A stretch of 64,000 bases of DNA from Chryseobacterium joostei (GCF_003815775.1 NZ_CP033926.1:1984001-2048000), one strand, 5' to 3'. Shown: positions 1 through 10,182, numbered from the stretch's first letter. Notes: a model not told the origin generated them from the letters alone. Made by a program: numbers and translations.

Positions 1-317
1 ATTACTATATCCTTAGATAACAGTTCTCCATTAGAAAATTCAAGTAATATTTGCTTCTCTTTTTCATTGTCTACAACTATTGGATCATCTATTATATTTG
101 TAACACCACTGCTTATAACTATTGAGTCTCCTTTATTTACAAATAAAAAAATTTTTGAATCATATTTAGTATTTTCTTTGTTTACCCAATTATTAGGAAT
201 ACAAAATTTATATTGTTCAATATTATATTCCTGACATAATTTTTCATCAACAATATTAGATTTATTACACGAAACTAAAACATACAATAACAAACTAGTG
301 ACTATTAGTATTCTCAT
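1..317 (-). CDS. Lipoprotein, partial; candidate immunity protein of the first displaced RHS cassette
   Basis: The reading frame opens with ATG at 317 and stays open through base 1, so the 3' end is outside the window (105 complete codons seen). The N-terminus MRILIVTSLLLYVLVSC followed by NKSN is a lipoprotein signal peptide with a lipobox ending at Cys17. The start overlaps the stop of the upstream RHS-tip frame in an ATGA arrangement, which implies translational coupling. By position it is the candidate immunity partner of the metzincin-like tip encoded just upstream. I do not recognise the mature domain. The lipoprotein nature is clear; the immunity role is inferred from gene order only. 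Confidence 0.7.
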   Translation of the reverse strand, partial: MRILIVTSLLLYVLVSCNKSNIVDEKLCQEYNIEQYKFCIPNNWVNKENTKYDSKIFLFVNKGDSIVISSGVTNIIDDPIVVDNEKEKQILLEFSNGELLSKDIV

Positions 318-1393
318 TTTTTAACATTTTTTTTATAAAAGTCTCGAGCTAATGTAGCAGAAGGAGTTTTATCCCATCCTTTTAGCCAACTTGCCTGAGA
401 TGAAAAAGATTTTCCAGTCATTCCATTTGATAAAATAACACCTAAGCCTGAAGCCGTATAAATAGTATTTTTCTCAGGATTACTTAACGATGTTGATCCA
501 GAAGTAAAAGCAGTCATTAGTCCACTATTTGAATGATCTAATCCTAAATTATGACCTAACTCGTGTTTCACAACATCATTGAATAGGTTAGAGCCTATTG
601 TTTTCTTTTCAACCGCACCAATTCTACCCCCTAATGTTCCCCAACCTAAAGTATCACCACCACCTGCATTTGAATCAACAACTTCATCTACTATCATCAT
701 AACATGATCATTTTTTCCAATTTTATCAAAGCTATTAACAACTTCATATTCAATATTAAATGAACTAATATAAACACTTGAATTTATTGAGGCTCCATAT
801 GATTGATATCCTAAACCTTGGAATTCTTTTAATGAAACTGAACCTTTGGATTTACTAAATATAGTAGATGATAAATCTGCACCTGAAAGATTTAAGACTT
901 TCATTGTTACAGTCATATTTACATTTTTGTATTCTGTATTTCCTTCTCGTCTTGAAGAATTTATTGTAGTTCTAATATCATCATTTTCTCCACCATCAAA
1001 AGTCCCATTGCCATTATTAGTCCATGTACTTGAGGAAGTTGTATTATCCCACATTTGCTGAAGAGAGCTTACAGACAACATTCCATCAGGATCAATATAG
1101 AAAACTGGATTATTTGCTGCATAATTATACGGGGTATGGCGGCGCATTTTCTCAGCCAGCGGATCTATGACTCCCCATCTTCCCAGATCTGCCATATACA
1201 TTCTCGCTCCATAATCATACATACCTGTTTCTTGTAATTCTTTGCGGTTGTATTTATAGTTATAATGACTTCCAATTTTTGAAGAAGAAGATCCTCCAAT
1301 ATGGTTTAATCCAAACGGATAGTAATTATTGGTATCAGTAACTTCAAGAGCACCTTCGCTGTTTTTGGCAAAGCTCACCCTTGCATTACCCAA
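314..1393 (-). CDS. Displaced RHS core 3' fragment with metzincin-like zinc-peptidase tip (probably silent)
   Basis: About 100 residues match the end of the RHS-associated core of the full-length protein at 3524-7039 ([33 protein letters not shown], then PDGM). They are followed by a roughly 250-residue unrelated tip. The tip holds a metzincin zinc site, HELGHNLGLDH (residues 277-287), and a downstream SGLM that fits the Met-turn. Core homology continues upstream to about 1432, but the codon that is CAG (Gln) in the full-length copy is TAG here (1406-1408). The first possible start, TTG at 1393, lies inside the conserved KDHLGN motif and has no signal peptide. It is therefore probably a stored toxin tip rather than an independently secreted protein. 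The next gene, at 1-317, overlaps its stop. Confidence 0.75.
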   Translation of the reverse strand: MGNARVSFAKNSEGALEVTDTNNYYPFGLNHIGGSSSSKIGSHYNYKYNRKELQETGMYDYGARMYMADLGRWGVIDPLAEKMRRHTPYNYAANNPVFYIDPDGMLSVSSLQQMWDNTTSSSTWTNNGNGTFDGGENDDIRTTINSSRREGNTEYKNVNMTVTMKVLNLSGADLSSTIFSKSKGSVSLKEFQGLGYQSYGASINSSVYISSFNIEYEVVNSFDKIGKNDHVMMIVDEVVDSNAGGGDTLGWGTLGGRIGAVEKKTIGSNLFNDVVKHELGHNLGLDHSNSGLMTAFTSGSTSLSNPEKNTIYTASGLGVILSNGMTGKSFSSQASWLKGWDKTPSATLARDFYKKNVKK

Positions 1394-1560
1394 GTGGTCC
1401 TTATACTAATAGATATAACGGTTTTCTTTGAATTATAATATCCCAAACCAAATACACTTGAAAAATAATCTGAAATTAAAAATCTATAAAAATCAGAATA
1501 GGAATTTTCCTATTCTGATTTAAGTATATTTGAGTTAGTAAACTAGTCAGCCTTTTTCAG
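1110..1560 (-). repeat. Cassette junction repeat, copy 1: RHS core end plus hairpin spacer
   Basis: Bases 1115 to about 1432 repeat the end of the RHS core, very similar to 4220-4530 and 2570-2870. The adjoining spacer, about 1433-1560, also resembles 2871-2996, including a long hairpin and the run up to AAACTAGT/AAGCTAGT. The repeat marks the boundary at which one toxin/immunity unit was joined to the next. Confidence 0.75.
1491..1520 (-). terminator. Hairpin downstream of the cassette 2 candidate immunity gene
   Basis: A perfect 14-base inverted repeat (AATCAGAATAGGAA, 1491-1504, and its complement, 1507-1520) is followed on either strand by AT-rich sequence. It lies 50 bases past the end of the gene at 1571-1858 and probably ends that transcript. 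A near-identical hairpin occupies the same place at 2939-2968. Confidence 0.6.
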
Positions 1561-1570
1561 GATTAGTTAT

Positions 1571-1858
1571 TTATAATAAAAATTCGTCAATAAAATTTTC
1601 ATCTTCATCTAAATATAGAATATAAGAGCAAATACGTCTATTGTGATTATCTTCAACATCTATATCTATTTTATATGTATTGGTAAAATAATTATGTCTA
1701 TTATACAAAACATAGCAAACTGATTTTTCTATAAAATGTAAGCTATCATTATTATATAGTTCTTTTAATTCTGTATCTAAATCTTCATTCTTAAGAATTT
1801 CGTTAACATTCTTTAAGGCATACTTAAAAAATTTCTTGATATCTATTTTACTTATCAT
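1571..1858 (-). CDS. Small acidic cytoplasmic protein; candidate immunity protein of displaced RHS cassette 2
   Basis: This 95-residue protein starts at ATG 1858, seven bases after the stop of the RHS-tip frame at 1866-2816. It has no signal peptide or membrane segment and is rich in Asp and Glu, as many immunity proteins of nucleic-acid-directed toxins are. I do not recognise a family. A hairpin follows at 1491-1520. Gene order, size and charge suggest an immunity protein against the neighbouring tip; this is inference. The lack of an export signal contrasts with the lipoproteins next to the other two tips. Confidence 0.65.
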   Translation of the reverse strand: MISKIDIKKFFKYALKNVNEILKNEDLDTELKELYNNDSLHFIEKSVCYVLYNRHNYFTNTYKIDIDVEDNHNRRICSYILYLDEDENFIDEFLL

Positions 1859-1865
1859 AATCTGG

Positions 1866-2816
1866 TTAGTGTGTCATTATTTTATCAAATACAATATGTC
1901 CATTTTCTAATGGGTTTCCATAAATTCTTAAATCTCCTCCTTTATGCAATATTTTAAGTTTATATGTATATCCTGTAGATTTAGCTTCGCTTTCTGTTAA
2001 TTTTATTATTCCTATATTACCTTTTGGAGGAACAATTCCTTTTGTTAGTGCATGCTTAAATTTTGCTTGCAATAAAGGGTCTAATGAATTAAATTCTTTC
2101 CTTACAATCCATCCTGAAGTTTTTCCAACATTTTTTTTAGCAAGTGATTTCCCTACTGCTTTCAAAGAACTTTTTAATGGTCCTCTACCTATATCAGGCA
2201 TTTCCAGCAATATCATAGTATCTTCATCACTGGTCGGCATCTTTCGTTTGTCTGGCCCCGAATCAAATAAAGATGCAAAACTAAAACCACTTCCGTATCT
2301 AGTATTGTAATAAAAATCTATATACCCTTGGTTTACTTCATAATTAGAATTTCCATATACACTAGCTCTATTAGAATCATAATATTTAGCATAAGTTTTT
2401 GCTTTTGCAAAGTCATGTCCATTAACTAAAACAGTTTCATTAACTCCATCATTAACATTTACCTCTTCTCCTGTTCTTTTATGCTTATAAATTGTTGCAA
2501 TTGTTTCAGGTTGTTGGGCAATCATCCCTGTCGGGTCATTATAAAAAATAGGATTATTATCTGCATAACTATAGGGTTGTAAAGTAGTTTCAGATAGAGG
2601 ATCGTGTACACCCCATCTTCCCAAATCCGGCATATACATCCTTGCTCCATAGTCATACATTCCCGTCTCCTGAAGCTCCTTCCCATTATACTTGTAGCTG
2701 TGGTAACTTCCAAAGTTTGAAGAAGAAGATCCTCCAATATGGTTTAATCCAAACGGATAGTAATTATTGGTATCAGTAACTTCAAGAGCACCTACGCTAT
2801 TTTTGGCAAAGCTCAC
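1866..2816 (-). CDS. Displaced RHS core 3' fragment with unrecognised C-terminal tip (probably silent)
   Basis: Residues 1-98 repeat the end of the RHS core ([41 protein letters not shown]). Residues 99-316 form a tip unlike the other two. Its last 60 residues are basic and beta-rich (YKLKILHKGGDLRIYG, GHIVFDK), which loosely recalls small RNase-type toxin domains, but no catalytic motif is identified. The frame begins at GTG 2816. Relative to the full-length copy there is one extra G in the CTTGGG run (2827-2830 on the plus strand), which shifts the core frame into a TAA. The fragment therefore lacks both the core and a signal peptide. The cytoplasmic candidate immunity gene follows seven bases downstream. 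Confidence 0.7.
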   Translation of the reverse strand: MSFAKNSVGALEVTDTNNYYPFGLNHIGGSSSSNFGSYHSYKYNGKELQETGMYDYGARMYMPDLGRWGVHDPLSETTLQPYSYADNNPIFYNDPTGMIAQQPETIATIYKHKRTGEEVNVNDGVNETVLVNGHDFAKAKTYAKYYDSNRASVYGNSNYEVNQGYIDFYYNTRYGSGFSFASLFDSGPDKRKMPTSDEDTMILLEMPDIGRGPLKSSLKAVGKSLAKKNVGKTSGWIVRKEFNSLDPLLQAKFKHALTKGIVPPKGNIGIIKLTESEAKSTGYTYKLKILHKGGDLRIYGNPLENGHIVFDKIMTH

Positions 2817-3000
2817 CCCTGCATTACCCCAAGTAGTCCTTATACTGGTAAATATATATTTTTCTTTGAATTACAGCATCCTAAATGAAGCACCCTTGAA
2901 AAATAGTATGATATTAAAAACCCATCCATATAAGACAAAATCAGAATAGGAAAATTCCTATTCTAATTTAAATATATTTTAGTTATTAAGCTAGTTATGT
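2560..3000 (-). repeat. Cassette junction repeat, copy 2: RHS core end plus hairpin spacer
   Basis: Bases about 2570-2870 match the RHS core end at 4220-4530 and 1115-1432. Bases 2871-2996 match the spacer at 1433-1560 in order and content, including the hairpin. The two copies differ by scattered substitutions, so the duplication is not recent. Confidence 0.75.
2939..2968 (-). terminator. Hairpin downstream of the lipoprotein gene at 3037-3534
   Basis: A 14-base inverted repeat with one mismatch (2939-2952 and 2955-2968) has the same core sequence as the hairpin at 1491-1520. It lies about 70 bases beyond the lipoprotein stop and probably terminates the RHS operon. Confidence 0.55.
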
Positions 3001-3036
3001 CAATCTGCAATATGATTCAATTGTATAGGCTAAAAG

Positions 3037-3534
3037 TCATTGGCTTTGAGTTGCTGGGTACTTTCTAAATATAAAACCCACACTTCCCTTGCCAATCTTT
3101 TTATAATAATATAAATTATTATCTTGTGTTATACTTAAGGTGTCAATATTCGGTATGTAATACAAAGATTTATCTGGATAAAACGTTCTACCATCATAAT
3201 AGTGTTTTACACTTGTTCTATATTTTTCACTTAAAAAGTTACAATTACTATTGTTGAAATAAGGCAATTTAAATTCCTCTTTTTCAGGATCCAAAATGAC
3301 TATTTTATTCTTAGAAATATAATATTTTTTTTTTATCACTATATTTTTAAATTGATCATTTATATTAGTACAATTAAAAATATTTTTAATAATAAGATTA
3401 TTTTCATCTATTATTTGGATAGATAACTTTCTATTATCATTCTCGTAAACATATTCATTTTTCGATATCATTAATGATTTGTTTTTACACGAAACAAATA
3501 AAATAAACATGATATAAATTATTTTATTGTGCAT
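3037..3534 (-). CDS. Lipoprotein; candidate immunity protein of the full-length RHS toxin
   Basis: This 165-residue protein starts [16 protein letters not shown], a lipoprotein signal peptide with lipobox Cys16. Its ATG at 3534 lies inside the end of the RHS gene (stop at 3524), an 11-base overlap that implies coupled translation. The mature part is rich in Lys, Asn, Ile and Tyr and matches no family I recognise. The position directly after a variable RHS tip makes it the candidate immunity protein. Membrane anchoring would suit a toxin that acts outside the cytoplasm, as the adjacent zinc-peptidase-like tip could. Confidence 0.7.
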   Translation of the reverse strand: MHNKIIYIMFILFVSCKNKSLMISKNEYVYENDNRKLSIQIIDENNLIIKNIFNCTNINDQFKNIVIKKKYYISKNKIVILDPEKEEFKLPYFNNSNCNFLSEKYRTSVKHYYDGRTFYPDKSLYYIPNIDTLSITQDNNLYYYKKIGKGSVGFIFRKYPATQSQ

Positions 3535-6500
3535 AATATTTTGTATTAGTTGATGGGGGATAAATTAAAGTTTGGTTCAATCCAGGCTTATCAACTAAGC
3601 TCTGAAGAAAACTATTGTTAATAGCATTAAGCTCTGTAACAGTTTGTGTGTTGCCTATTTTTAGTAAATTACTAGAATTAGAAAAATCTAAATATGGCTG
3701 ATACAGTATTTGACCAACTGCTGATAATTGTGCTTTATAGGCATCTACTTCCTTACTCGCTCCAAAACTTCCAGATGTTAAAATACCTGAAGTGTTAGCA
3801 TCATATTCTTTTCTAGCCATCTGTCCACCATGCCTACCTTCATGTACTTTATTACCATAGCCCTCAAAATATATTGTAACTTCACCTGTGCCTGTCCTTT
3901 TGGTTTCTGGTGTACCTCCGTTTAATGAAGCATCTCTAAACACATAATCATTATCTTTATCATTGACCATATCAGTAATATCATTGATAGATTTGCTAAC
4001 TTCATTAACCATTGCATTAATATTGCTTAATTCTCTTTTTTGAGATTTACTTAAAGAAATCTTACCATTTTTATCAACCGCCGAACTATAAATAATATTT
4101 CTTTGCAATTCTAATTGACGTTTTCTCATATTAAGTGCCGTTTGCGTATGTTCAACTTCTTTTTTACTTTGTGGATCATTTATAGTTCGTCCATCAGGAT
4201 CTGTAAATCTAATAGGATTATTTACAGTATAATTATATGGAGAATATCTTCTATACATTTCTGCTAACGGATCCAAAACACCCCATCTTCCTAAGTCTGG
4301 CATGTAGAACCTTGCCCCATAATCATACATACCCGTTTCCTGAAGCTCCTTTCCATTGTACTTGTAGCTGTGGTAACTTCCAAAGTTTGAAGAAGAAGAT
4401 CCTCCAATATGGTTTAATCCAAACGGATAATAATTATTGGTATCAGTAACTTCAAGAGCACCTACGCTGTTTTTGGCAAAGCTCACCCTTGTATTACCCA
4501 AGTGGTCCTTATACTGGTAAATATAACGGTTTTCCGTGAAACTGTAAAATCCCTCCGAAGTAGGTACAAAATCCAGGTTCCACTTAGGTTTTGAAATTAT
4601 TGGACCAATAGCCTTCGAGTATGCCTGTATTTCATATGCAGATTCTGTTCTACATGTAGGGCATGTGCTTCCATCTTCTATATAGGAATACTGAAATCCA
4701 TCCAGATAATCTGTCTTGCGGATGGTAGGAAGCCCCCTGTAAGCTTGCTGTGTAAATATTTTACGAAGCTTTCCCCCATCAGCACGATACAAATGAGCTA
4801 TATCTGTGGTACTCATATTTCCTATAGGGTTCACGAATTGAATACCAATTGATGTTGGCAGGTTCAGATAATTGTAAGCAATGGACTGTATTCCCTTATC
4901 TTTCATATTGATCATATTTCCATTCTGATCATAATCAATGATATTGTTTCCTCCCTCATAACCTGAAGGATTAGGGGAATGTTCTATAACCTGATTCAAA
5001 CGGTTGCCTGTATACTTGTATTCAAGATCATCCACTTGGGTTGGTGTAGTTCCAGATACAGGATAGGCATTCCTTTTCAAAGTCATGATATTTCCATTAA
5101 AATCATAGGTCAGATTTTCGTTAAAGTTGTAGTTATACGGATTGGTAGATTCAGGTTCTGTATAAATGGCATCTTTTAGCCTATTCAGATTGTCATAAAC
5201 ATAGGAATACCTTTTCAAAGTACTTTCTGCAGCATTTTTCCAGTCTACCTCTGCAATATTTCCGTTGTATCTTCCCGAAGTTAGGTTGGTAAATTTAGGA
5301 CTGTTATATCTAATTTCATATCCAAATAGTTTTCCACTCAGGTTGGCAGGATCATTAATCTGGGTCATCCAGCCTCTGATATTGTACTTATAATCGATCT
5401 GCTGTAATGATGAGGCAACATTTATTCCCCCCACTTTCTTGCTTTCCAGCTGAGAAAGTTCATTGTACTTATTCTGGGCCAGAATTTCCACGGGATTGGA
5501 ATCTACCTGATGCTTGTGTACCAGCAACCTATTTTGATGGTCGTACTCAAAGTTCTCAGTGATTACCCTTTCCGTATCCGTATTCAATCTTTTATGCTTG
5601 GTAACAACAGTTTGGGGAACCCCAGCAAAGTCCAGCTTGGACTCAGTTCTGGTATATCCTCCCAAGTGATTGATGGAATGGGTGGCAATGGCCCTGCCTC
5701 TGGTATCATAATAAGTATAGGCTTTTGTCCAGTTGTCATCCTCAATGTTCTTCACCAGGTTCATCACGGGAAGTCCTTTGGTACTTTTCCCCCCAGGAGG
5801 AGCATCCGTTAGAGGAGCTTCTCCTTGAATAGATTGTGGAAATGATGGATTGAAACCGTAAGCAGGGTAAGAATCGTAGTAATTGACACTTAGAATGGTT
5901 GGAATTTCTCCTACAAAATAAACATCTGTGTAATAGATTGTCATTCCGTTTCGGGTAAATCCTGAGGTACTTCTTTCTTCGGCAATCACCAGGTTATTGA
6001 TCTCATTTTGCCTGCCTGCTCGTTCCCCGCCTGATGATAAAAGTCCTGTATAGGCAACCCTACCTAATCGATCGTACTTGGTAATGATCCATTTATTCTG
6101 GGCCTTAAGGTTTGTATCCTGGGTCAAAATCAGTCTGTCAGCCTTATCATACACCATATACTCCCAGCCTTTGCCTGGAAGCTTCTTTTCTACCAGTCTA
6201 CCTTTTGTGTCATAGCGGTACTGGTAAACTAAAGCATTATGTTCTTCTATATTCCAGTTTGAAAGTTTAGAAACAAGAGGGGGGAGAACAAAAGCAAGCT
6301 GATTGTATTCATTATAGACGTAATAGGTATCGGCATTTTCAGTCGAGCTCACCACTTTTCTGACCAATAAGGTCTGCCCTTGTCCATTTTTAAATTCTAT
6401 AGTTGAATTACCATCTTCATCGGTGACTGTATTTTTATACAATTCGCCATCTCCATAGATTCCATTATTAACGATATCAGATTGTGTTGCATTGTTTACC

Positions 6501-7039
6501 CAAATGCTAGGAACAGTAAATTTTCTTACTTTGTCTGCTGTAGTATTGGCCTCATATTGAAACCTTACAGGTTTTGTATTCCAGTCATTTCCAACCTGTT
6601 TTTGCTCTAAAACTCTGTCTAAAGGTGAATTTTCCAATACCTTCTCCGAATAGATTTTTTCTGAACCATAAGGAGTATTAGTTATATTGGACAATGGGTC
6701 TGTAACAATGGCTCCATTCATGGTACCCGCCTGTGGAACCGGAAGATAATCTTTTGTCTGTCTTCCAAAGTCATCGTATTCAATCTTGGTGACAACGTCC
6801 CTACCTAGTGGAGAAGCTTTTACATTCACGATCTGTTTAGGTCTGCCTAATCCATCAAAATACTGAACGGTTTCTACCTGCTTGGCATTGGCATCACTCT
6901 GGGTTTTTGCCTCAAGATAGGTTCTTGTGTAGATATAGTTTTCATTGGTTACCCCGGTAAGACCACTTGGCAATTGCACCTGTGCATTGACCGTGCTCAT
7001 CATTAAAAGGGCACCAATAGGTATAATTATTTTTTTCAT
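3524..7039 (-). CDS. Full-length RHS/YD-repeat protein with HExxH zinc-peptidase-like tip
   Basis: This 1171-residue protein begins [20 protein letters not shown], a Sec signal peptide. A TTG one codon earlier is a less likely start. The region after the signal ([24 protein letters not shown]) fits the DUF6443 N-terminal domain of Bacteroidota RHS proteins. YD repeats follow, then the RHS-associated core from about residue 840 to DPDG at about 950. The 221-residue tip carries HEGRH (about 1066-1070) and a downstream Glu in KEVDAYKAQ (about 1097), a gluzincin-like zinc-peptidase arrangement. RHS shells enclose such tips and release them into targets. The gene follows the YD protein by five bases and overlaps the lipoprotein gene at 3037-3534. 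An internal CPTC motif lies near the core. Export route is not shown by the sequence; no T9SS C-terminal domain is present. Confidence 0.85.
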   Translation of the reverse strand: MKKIIIPIGALLMMSTVNAQVQLPSGLTGVTNENYIYTRTYLEAKTQSDANAKQVETVQYFDGLGRPKQIVNVKASPLGRDVVTKIEYDDFGRQTKDYLPVPQAGTMNGAIVTDPLSNITNTPYGSEKIYSEKVLENSPLDRVLEQKQVGNDWNTKPVRFQYEANTTADKVRKFTVPSIWVNNATQSDIVNNGIYGDGELYKNTVTDEDGNSTIEFKNGQGQTLLVRKVVSSTENADTYYVYNEYNQLAFVLPPLVSKLSNWNIEEHNALVYQYRYDTKGRLVEKKLPGKGWEYMVYDKADRLILTQDTNLKAQNKWIITKYDRLGRVAYTGLLSSGGERAGRQNEINNLVIAEERSTSGFTRNGMTIYYTDVYFVGEIPTILSVNYYDSYPAYGFNPSFPQSIQGEAPLTDAPPGGKSTKGLPVMNLVKNIEDDNWTKAYTYYDTRGRAIATHSINHLGGYTRTESKLDFAGVPQTVVTKHKRLNTDTERVITENFEYDHQNRLLVHKHQVDSNPVEILAQNKYNELSQLESKKVGGINVASSLQQIDYKYNIRGWMTQINDPANLSGKLFGYEIRYNSPKFTNLTSGRYNGNIAEVDWKNAAESTLKRYSYVYDNLNRLKDAIYTEPESTNPYNYNFNENLTYDFNGNIMTLKRNAYPVSGTTPTQVDDLEYKYTGNRLNQVIEHSPNPSGYEGGNNIIDYDQNGNMINMKDKGIQSIAYNYLNLPTSIGIQFVNPIGNMSTTDIAHLYRADGGKLRKIFTQQAYRGLPTIRKTDYLDGFQYSYIEDGSTCPTCRTESAYEIQAYSKAIGPIISKPKWNLDFVPTSEGFYSFTENRYIYQYKDHLGNTRVSFAKNSVGALEVTDTNNYYPFGLNHIGGSSSSNFGSYHSYKYNGKELQETGMYDYGARFYMPDLGRWGVLDPLAEMYRRYSPYNYTVNNPIRFTDPDGRTINDPQSKKEVEHTQTALNMRKRQLELQRNIIYSSAVDKNGKISLSKSQKRELSNINAMVNEVSKSINDITDMVNDKDNDYVFRDASLNGGTPETKRTGTGEVTIYFEGYGNKVHEGRHGGQMARKEYDANTSGILTSGSFGASKEVDAYKAQLSAVGQILYQPYLDFSNSSNLLKIGNTQTVTELNAINNSFLQSLVDKPGLNQTLIYPPSTNTKYYAQ
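4220..4530 (-). repeat. Parent copy of the RHS core end found in the two displaced cassettes
   Basis: This segment of the full-length RHS gene encodes [11 protein letters not shown] through [13 protein letters not shown]. It is the sequence from which the fragments at about 1115-1432 and 2570-2870 derive. Most bases agree among the three copies; the differences include the CAG-to-TAG change in copy 1 and the extra G in copy 2. Confidence 0.8.
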
Positions 7040-7044
7040 CAATA

Positions 7045-10000
7045 TTAGTTTTTATAGTGGTAGTTGAATTCCTTTAAAATATTGTTGTTGGCATCCACCA
7101 CAGATTGTAGCCTGTTCATGGAATCATATTTGTAGAATTCCCTGATCCCTGTGGGAGGGGTGATGCTTGTTACCCCAACCTGTGGATCATAGGTATAGGT
7201 GGTAATGCTATGATTCTTAAAGGCAGACTGGTTTCTGTAAGTATCCAGCGCATTCATCAATGCTTTTTCCTTGTCTGCATCCACATCCTCGTTTGACTTC
7301 GCAATAATGTCAGCAGCCAGTGCTGCAGCTTCCTGATAGGTGGCTCCCTCTATCCTGGCAATGGGCTGGGTATTCTTATAGCCCCAGATAATGGCCGTCG
7401 GAACACTTCCCTTTGTGGTATACTGCAGGATATTTCCGTTGGCATCATACTGGTCATAGCTTACTATACTTTGTGCGGAAGCAGTATTGTCAGAATCAAA
7501 CTTTTGCTCTGATACAGGAAGCACCAAATTGCTGGTTTGGGCATTCTTTCCATAAATGCTTCTTACCTTTGAGATCACCTTTCCATTTTCCTTAACCTCG
7601 GTCTGAAGCGGAATACCAATCATGTTGGCAGTAATCATATCGGTATTGTTCTGTTCATGGGCATACTGGTAGCTTGTCTCCTGAATGGTATTGTCCGGAA
7701 AGGTGGTGACACTTTTGGTAAGGTTGTTATGGATGGATGAGGTATAGTCCATCTCTTCCTTGGTTGTCAGACCTCCATTGTCAAGGTATTTGGTTGATGT
7801 TTTACTAAGCAGCTTATAAGGTGAGGCTTCCAAAGAATAAAGGCCCCAGTCGAAGTTGTCATAGATCGTTGAGCTTGTATTGGTAATATTAAAAACATCA
7901 CTGTAGGACAGTCCCTTTAATCTTGTGATACAATCAGGAGTGGGGTTGTCTATGTTACATTTTTCAGGATAGGTATAAAAATAATTACTCTCTTCAATTT
8001 TATTGAATTTATTAGCAATATCATCATACTTAAAGTATTCTTCCTTGGTTAGCTCTCCATACGTATGGCTTTTGTTATCAGGGGGAGGAAAGGGGATTTT
8101 ATTGAAGTTAGTGTTGGTAATAGGCTTCTTAAAGTACTGAACCGTTTTTCCATTGGGTAAACCAGAGGAATTCTTTTCCATTCTTTCCACTCTTCTGTAG
8201 ACCAGGTTTTGCCCACTTAATTTCGATAATGGATTGGATCCTTGGGAATAAATCACTCCATAGCTGTTGGTACTAGCCACAAATGGAAGTGTGAGTATAG
8301 TTCCGGATGTCGTCCCATCTTCATTAACATAGGCAAACTCCTGGGTATAGGTGCTGGCATTATCCTTCGAGATGATTTTTTGAACTCGTTGTCCTCCTAC
8401 CAATATAGGAGCTGTATCCGATTGTTTTTCCTGCCACTGCATTCCAACGGAAAAGAAATAGGGTACCTCCAGGTTGTCAGGGTCTTCTGTATGCCCATTA
8501 GCCTGTGCAGTAAGCACATGGTTTCCGATGGTTAAAGAATTTGCATTATTGTCTAGTGTTCCGGGATTAAGCCAGCTGCCATCAATCATGACCTTATAGT
8601 TACAGGTTGTTGAATAGATATTGCCTGGACAATTGCTGATGTTAACCTGAGACCTAAAGAGGTTACCGACTATGGGGCCATCTACTGTAAATGGTATCTC
8701 ATATTTTCCGTTTCCCTTATAATTCATAGGCATCCTGTTAAGGCGTATTGTCTTGAGAATTCCATCGATGGCCGAGGGTATCATTAAGTTGTAATTAACC
8801 GGACGAGCTGCCACATTGCTTTCATAGGTATATTCTGAAAAACCTCCCGTTGGGTAGGTTACCTTTGTTAATAATCCGGTGAGTGCATACTGTGGATTAA
8901 CCTTGAGTTTCTTTTGCTCAGTATTGGAAAACATATAGTCTCCATTATTTTCACCGTTATAATATCCCCATATATCCTGTGAGGCAGAGAACCTGTTCGG
9001 CAGGGTATCTGAATTATAGTCAAATGAGTAATAATTTTCATAGATGCCCGTCTGAATATTCAGTCTTTTTACCGCCCTTAGTCTTAGTCTTTTATTTTTA
9101 TAGATATTGGATGCATTGGCTACAACGGAGGCATAATCGGGTAATGACTGCGTTTCATTGTAGTAATCATAAAAGAGCTGAAACTGCTTCACAAGTTTTC
9201 CGTAGGTATCATATACCTTGATGAACTTCAAAAGATCAGCCTTGCCGGTTTTACTGATCAAATCCTCTCTTTCGGAACTGTATTCAAATACAACCTTTTC
9301 AAACGGGGTGGTAATCTCACTTATTACCTTAAAGCTTTCCGTGCTTCTTATAAGGGATAATGCATCATTTGTTTCATCTCCCCTGGAAACATAGATGCTG
9401 GAAGAGTTCAGGTATGCAAGGGTCGCTGACTGGCCCTTGCTGGCAATTTTTGTAAGGTACCATGAATCGTTAAAATTGGGAGAACTATTCGAATCCTGTG
9501 CTGCCTGAGGCGACTTGGTGATTTTAGTGGAAGATACGGATTTACTTGCATACTGCTGGTCAAAATTAAACTCTGTTCCATCATTGAGGGTCACCGTCCA
9601 TTTATTGGCTTCCTTAATGATTCTCGTATCATCCTTTTGCTGGGGAATGTACGTATTGCTATTATAGTTGTATAAAAATGGAATAGTATTGCCAAAATAG
9701 TTAATATTATAGCTGTCCGTTTCCAGGTCATCCCCTGTATAAGGTTGGGTAATATACTTATGATTGTATAGAATGGTATTTCTTCCATCAATGGTATTGG
9801 TATTGAGGTATTGTTGAATAACATTGTTGGACTGCCCATCTATCTTGTCTTTAACTTCCTGGGTCAATACTCCACTGTTATTAATTGACCAGCCCAACCC
9901 TACGGAGGTAGCCATTTGCCCTACCTTAATTCCGGAAGCATCATACTGCAGCTTGATGGGCAGTTCCATATCCCCCACACGAATGGCATGAAGCAATACC

Positions 10001-10170
10001 CCTATACTTGGGGTTCCTGTAGATAAATTCACGGATTGTTTATCAAATACCCCTAGGGCATTGGCGTCAAGATTGGGTGCTATAACTCTGGGAACCATTT
10101 TGGGTACTTCTTGTGCATGCAGGGTTCCCATCATAAGCAGGATGCCTATGGGAATAATTATTTTCTTCAT
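7045..10170 (-). CDS. Large secreted YD-repeat protein, RHS companion
   Basis: This 1041-residue protein has a signal peptide, [20 protein letters not shown], almost identical to that of the downstream RHS protein. The N-terminal part ([24 protein letters not shown]) resembles the SpvB-like start of insecticidal-toxin/RHS families. The C-terminus has YD-type repeats ([29 protein letters not shown]) and no variable tip. Proteins like this commonly precede RHS genes in Flavobacteriia. It may form part of the same shell, in the way split TcB/TcC toxins do; that is inference. It sits 12 bases after the T9SS protein gene and 5 bases before the RHS gene, so the three are probably one transcript. 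Confidence 0.75.
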   Translation of the reverse strand: MKKIIIPIGILLMMGTLHAQEVPKMVPRVIAPNLDANALGVFDKQSVNLSTGTPSIGVLLHAIRVGDMELPIKLQYDASGIKVGQMATSVGLGWSINNSGVLTQEVKDKIDGQSNNVIQQYLNTNTIDGRNTILYNHKYITQPYTGDDLETDSYNINYFGNTIPFLYNYNSNTYIPQQKDDTRIIKEANKWTVTLNDGTEFNFDQQYASKSVSSTKITKSPQAAQDSNSSPNFNDSWYLTKIASKGQSATLAYLNSSSIYVSRGDETNDALSLIRSTESFKVISEITTPFEKVVFEYSSEREDLISKTGKADLLKFIKVYDTYGKLVKQFQLFYDYYNETQSLPDYASVVANASNIYKNKRLRLRAVKRLNIQTGIYENYYSFDYNSDTLPNRFSASQDIWGYYNGENNGDYMFSNTEQKKLKVNPQYALTGLLTKVTYPTGGFSEYTYESNVAARPVNYNLMIPSAIDGILKTIRLNRMPMNYKGNGKYEIPFTVDGPIVGNLFRSQVNISNCPGNIYSTTCNYKVMIDGSWLNPGTLDNNANSLTIGNHVLTAQANGHTEDPDNLEVPYFFSVGMQWQEKQSDTAPILVGGQRVQKIISKDNASTYTQEFAYVNEDGTTSGTILTLPFVASTNSYGVIYSQGSNPLSKLSGQNLVYRRVERMEKNSSGLPNGKTVQYFKKPITNTNFNKIPFPPPDNKSHTYGELTKEEYFKYDDIANKFNKIEESNYFYTYPEKCNIDNPTPDCITRLKGLSYSDVFNITNTSSTIYDNFDWGLYSLEASPYKLLSKTSTKYLDNGGLTTKEEMDYTSSIHNNLTKSVTTFPDNTIQETSYQYAHEQNNTDMITANMIGIPLQTEVKENGKVISKVRSIYGKNAQTSNLVLPVSEQKFDSDNTASAQSIVSYDQYDANGNILQYTTKGSVPTAIIWGYKNTQPIARIEGATYQEAAALAADIIAKSNEDVDADKEKALMNALDTYRNQSAFKNHSITTYTYDPQVGVTSITPPTGIREFYKYDSMNRLQSVVDANNNILKEFNYHYKN

Positions 10171-10182
10171 TGTTATTGTTTT

